A stretch of DNA of 17,447 nucleotides from CAZWEZ01 sp964632795 (GTDB lineage Bacteria; Pseudomonadota; Alphaproteobacteria; Rhodospirillales; 2-02-FULL-58-16): contig CAZWEZ010000080.1 of NCBI GenBank assembly GCA_964632795.1, positions 1-17,447 of the forward strand, written 5' to 3'. Positions 15,467-17,447 of the stretch are shown piece by piece. The notes under the pieces were generated by a model. The model was not told the DNA's origin and did no database searches. It saw only the letters and a program-made list of their open reading frames with translations. Position 1 is the stretch's first letter; each line of letters starts with the position of its first letter. Made by a program: the position numbers and the translations under genes.

Positions 15467-15987
15467 GCCCTTCTCTCCGTGGCCAACCCGAAGTGGCCGA
15501 GGATGAAGTCGGCGATGGCGGGGATGTCGTTGAGGTCGAGCACCGGCACCCCGAGCCCGTCCAGGGCCTGGTCGCTGGCCACCGCCACCACCCCGGAATC
15601 GTCGTGGCACAGCAGCGGCTTGCCGAACGCCGGGCGGTGGACCTCGATCTTGGGGTGGCGGTGGTCCTTGAAGCCCTCGATGAGGTAGAGGTCGGCCGGC
15701 GACATGATGGCCAGCAGGCGGTCCATGTCCGGCTCGGGCGCTCCGCGCAGTTCGTGCATCAGCACCCAGCGCGAGGACGAGGTCAGCATCACCTCGCTGG
15801 CGCCGGCCTGGCGGTGGCGGTGGGAATCCTTGCCCGGGGAGTCGATGTCGAAGTCGTGGTGGGTGTGCTTCATGGTCGAAACCCCGAGCCCCCGGCCGAT
15901 CAGCTCGGGGATCAGCACGCTGACCAGCGTCGTCTTGCCGCTGCCGCTCCAGCCCACGAAGCCGATGGTCTTGGTGTCGTCCGCCAT
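15463..15987 (-). CDS. mobB: Molybdopterin-guanine dinucleotide biosynthesis adaptor MobB
   Basis: MobB (174 residues) is a GTP-binding helper for MobA, which attaches GMP to the cofactor used by DMSO-reductase-type enzymes. Visible are the P-loop GWSGSGKTT (12-20), KHTHHDFDIDSPGKDSHRHRQAGA (starting at residue 40), typical of the family, and DLYLIEGFKDHRHPKIEV. Its stop overlaps the moeA start by 4 bp. The upstream gene pgsA ends 54 bp away. mobA itself is not in the window. Confidence 0.93.
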   Translation of the reverse strand: MADDTKTIGFVGWSGSGKTTLVSVLIPELIGRGLGVSTMKHTHHDFDIDSPGKDSHRHRQAGASEVMLTSSSRWVLMHELRGAPEPDMDRLLAIMSPADLYLIEGFKDHRHPKIEVHRPAFGKPLLCHDDSGVVAVASDQALDGLGVPVLDLNDIPAIADFILGHFGLATERRA

Positions 15988-16041
15988 TCACCGGGTTTCC
16001 TTGTTTTCATTGTCTAGTTATTGGGAATGCGGGCGGGAAAA

Positions 16042-16662
16042 TCAACGGTTGTCGGGGGCCGGGTCGGAGCCCTTCGAAGTCTTTTGGGCCGGCGCCGCGT
16101 CGGTCTCGGCGATGTGCCGGAGGCTGGCCAGCAGGTAGTCGTAACCGGTGATCAGGGTGATCACGGCCGCCGCCCACAGTCCGTAGACGCCGATCTCAAG
16201 CGTCGCGACGCCGCCGAAATCGGGTCCCGCGTCGCCGACGATCAGGAAACCCAGGGCCAGCATCTGGATCGTCGTCTTGAGCTTGGCCAGGCCGCTGACC
16301 GGCATCCCGACGCGGACCTCGGCCAGGAACTCGCGCAGCCCCGACACCAGGATCTCGCGGCACAGGATGACCGCCGCCGGAAGGATGGTGATACCGCCGA
16401 TGCGGTCGATCCCGACCATCATCAACAGGATCCCGGCGACCAGCAGCTTGTCGGCGATGGGATCGAGGAAACGTCCGAAGTTGGACTGCTGGCTCCACGC
16501 CCGGGCCAGGAAGCCGTCGAGGAAATCGGTGATGCAGGCATAGGTATAGATGCCGAAGGCCAGCCAGTTGCCCAGCGGCACCGGCAGGAACAGCAGGCCG
16601 ATCACCACCGGCACCGCGATGATCCGCGAAAAGGTCAGGATGTTCGGCAGCTTGCTCAGCAT
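16042..16662 (-). CDS. pgsA: CDP-diacylglycerol-glycerol-3-phosphate 3-phosphatidyltransferase
   Basis: PgsA (206 residues) is an inner-membrane enzyme making phosphatidylglycerol phosphate. It has the full CDP-alcohol phosphotransferase motif DGx2ARx8Gx3Dx3D: D49 G50, A53 R54, G63, D67, D71. Several hydrophobic segments are evident, such as IIAVPVVIGLLFLPVPL (14-30) and LLVAGILLMMVGI (73-85). The C terminus is a hydrophilic tail of about 30 residues. MLSKLPNILTFSRI is the usual N terminus, at ATG 16662; the ribosome site is weak. It lies between uvrC and mobB; uvrC-pgsA-moaD-moaE is a recurrent alphaproteobacterial order. Confidence 0.95.
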   Translation of the reverse strand: MLSKLPNILTFSRIIAVPVVIGLLFLPVPLGNWLAFGIYTYACITDFLDGFLARAWSQQSNFGRFLDPIADKLLVAGILLMMVGIDRIGGITILPAAVILCREILVSGLREFLAEVRVGMPVSGLAKLKTTIQMLALGFLIVGDAGPDFGGVATLEIGVYGLWAAAVITLITGYDYLLASLRHIAETDAAPAQKTSKGSDPAPDNR

Positions 16663-16716
16663 GGGGAAGCCGGATGTCCTCGGTGTCGGGGCGCACGGCG
16701 CCGTTCGCCGGCCAAT

Positions 16717-16731
16717 ATAATACCAAAGTGC
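16717..16731 (-). promoter_or_regulatory. Possible promoter or shared motif before pgsA
   Basis: In the 131-bp gap between uvrC and pgsA the minus strand reads gcactttggtattat, with TATTAT (16722-16717) preceded by TGG as an extended -10. No good -35 is seen. The same sequence core appears at 9873-9885 before marR. Confidence 0.4.
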
Positions 16732-16793
16732 CCAAACGCAGACTCGTTTCCTGGCGACGCCCGCGGCGATCCATTCGACCGCTTGTTGGAAGG

Positions 16794-17447
16794 TCACTTT
16801 CCGTCGTGGAACCAGTCGTAGATGGTGTCGGCGATGGCCGTGCTGATGCCCTCGACGGTCCGCAGGTCGGCGCGCCCGGCCTGGGCGACGGCGCGCGCCG
16901 ACCCGAAATGGTGGAGCAGCGCCTTCTTGCGCTTGGCGCCGATGCCGGGGATGCCGTCCAGCGTCGAGCGCGACAGCTTGCCCGAGCGCTTGGCCCGGTG
17001 GGCGCCGATGGCGAAGCGGTGGGCCTCGTCGCGCAGCCGCTGCAGGAAGTAGAGGACGGGGTCGCGGGCCTCCAGGGTGAGCGGCTGGCGGCCCGCAAGG
17101 TGGATGCGCTCGCACCCGGCGGCGCGTTCGGTCCCCTTGGCGATGGCGGCCACCACGACGTCCTCGACCCCCAGTTCCTCGAACACCTCCAGGGCCACGG
17201 AGAGCTGGCCGGCGCCGCCGTCGAGGAGGACCACCTCCGGCCACTTGCCGGGGGTCCGCTCGGGGTCCTCCTTGAGGGCGCGCGCGAAGCGCCGGGTCAG
17301 GACCTCGCGCATCATCGCGTAGTCGTCCCCGCCCGCCGCCTCGCGGATGGTGAACTTGCGGTAGGCGTTCTTGACCAGGCCCTCGGGGCCGGCGACGATC
17401 ATCGCCCCCACCGCCTGGGCGCCCGAGACGTGGCTGTTGTCGTAGAC
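16794..17447 (-). CDS. uvrC: UvrABC excinuclease subunit C, C-terminal part
   Basis: The last 217 codons are present and the frame is open to the window edge, so the 5' part lies outside. UvrC makes both incisions in nucleotide excision repair. Seen here are the RNase H-like C-terminal endonuclease, with VYDNSHVSGAQAVGAMIVAG at the edge (its Asp being catalytic), LLDGGAGQL and the RDEAHRFAI histidine block, then tandem helix-hairpin-helix motifs (LDGIPGIGAKRKKALLHHFG and a second ending IADTIYDWF) for DNA binding. It is the first visible gene of the minus-strand cluster that continues into pgsA and the molybdenum genes. Confidence 0.96.
   Translation of the reverse strand, partial: VYDNSHVSGAQAVGAMIVAGPEGLVKNAYRKFTIREAAGGDDYAMMREVLTRRFARALKEDPERTPGKWPEVVLLDGGAGQLSVALEVFEELGVEDVVVAAIAKGTERAAGCERIHLAGRQPLTLEARDPVLYFLQRLRDEAHRFAIGAHRAKRSGKLSRSTLDGIPGIGAKRKKALLHHFGSARAVAQAGRADLRTVEGISTAIADTIYDWFHDGK

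Noticed and set aside
14213..15991. A single 592-residue MobB-MoeA fusion
   Set aside because: The moeA frame stays open upstream but its translation there is low-complexity; MobB is encoded in another frame and overlaps moeA by 4 bp, so these are two genes.
16042..17244. Long frame joining pgsA to sequence opposite or within uvrC
   Set aside because: The upstream part is an out-of-phase reading of uvrC; PgsA begins with its standard N terminus at 16662.

Overview
The window is GC-rich chromosomal DNA, most likely from an alphaproteobacterium of the Rhodospirillales type. This is inferred from the protein sequences (an aspartate aminotransferase starting MSFIASRLSRIKPSPT, an ilvE with a divergent MarR gene) and from the gene order uvrC-pgsA-...-moaD-moaE. 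No rRNA, tRNA, CRISPR array, intact insertion sequence or integrase is visible. Most genes are core housekeeping genes; accessory DNA is confined to small patches.

Layout. 98-760 (+): endonuclease V (nfi), followed by three 45-bp terminator-like tandem repeats and a perfect 16-bp hairpin. 972-1442 (-): a YbaK-type deacylase. 1614-1696: an imperfect inverted array of 10-bp repeats. 4574-1725 (-): an MntA/HepT toxin-antitoxin pair followed by uvrB. 4930-6132 (+): aspartate aminotransferase, followed by a second toxin-antitoxin pair, higB-higA (6191-6805), with its own inverted-repeat operator. 6944-8971 (+): an EF-G-like translational GTPase with an unusual G domain. 9051-9226 (-): a structured RNA candidate with 6S RNA-like features and its own intrinsic terminator. 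9843-9364 (-) and 9981-10883 (+): a MarR regulator and ilvE, divergent around a good palindrome.

From 10885 to about 12681 lies a small accessory insert of lower GC. It carries three small uncharacterised genes, one encoding a HEPN-like Rx4H motif and one a secreted protein, plus a REP/MITE-like hairpin. It is bounded by a direct repeat of the last codons of the downstream log gene, 25 bp exact and 33 of 36 overall. This looks like an element that entered at the 3' end of log, between formerly convergent ilvE and log, and left a duplicated gene end.

17447-12660 (-) is one tightly packed cluster: uvrC (5' end outside the window), pgsA, mobB, moeA, moaD, moaE and log. Several of its junctions overlap or abut. 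It couples nucleotide excision repair, phosphatidylglycerol synthesis and molybdenum cofactor assembly. Together nfi, uvrB and uvrC give the window three DNA-repair genes at separate loci.
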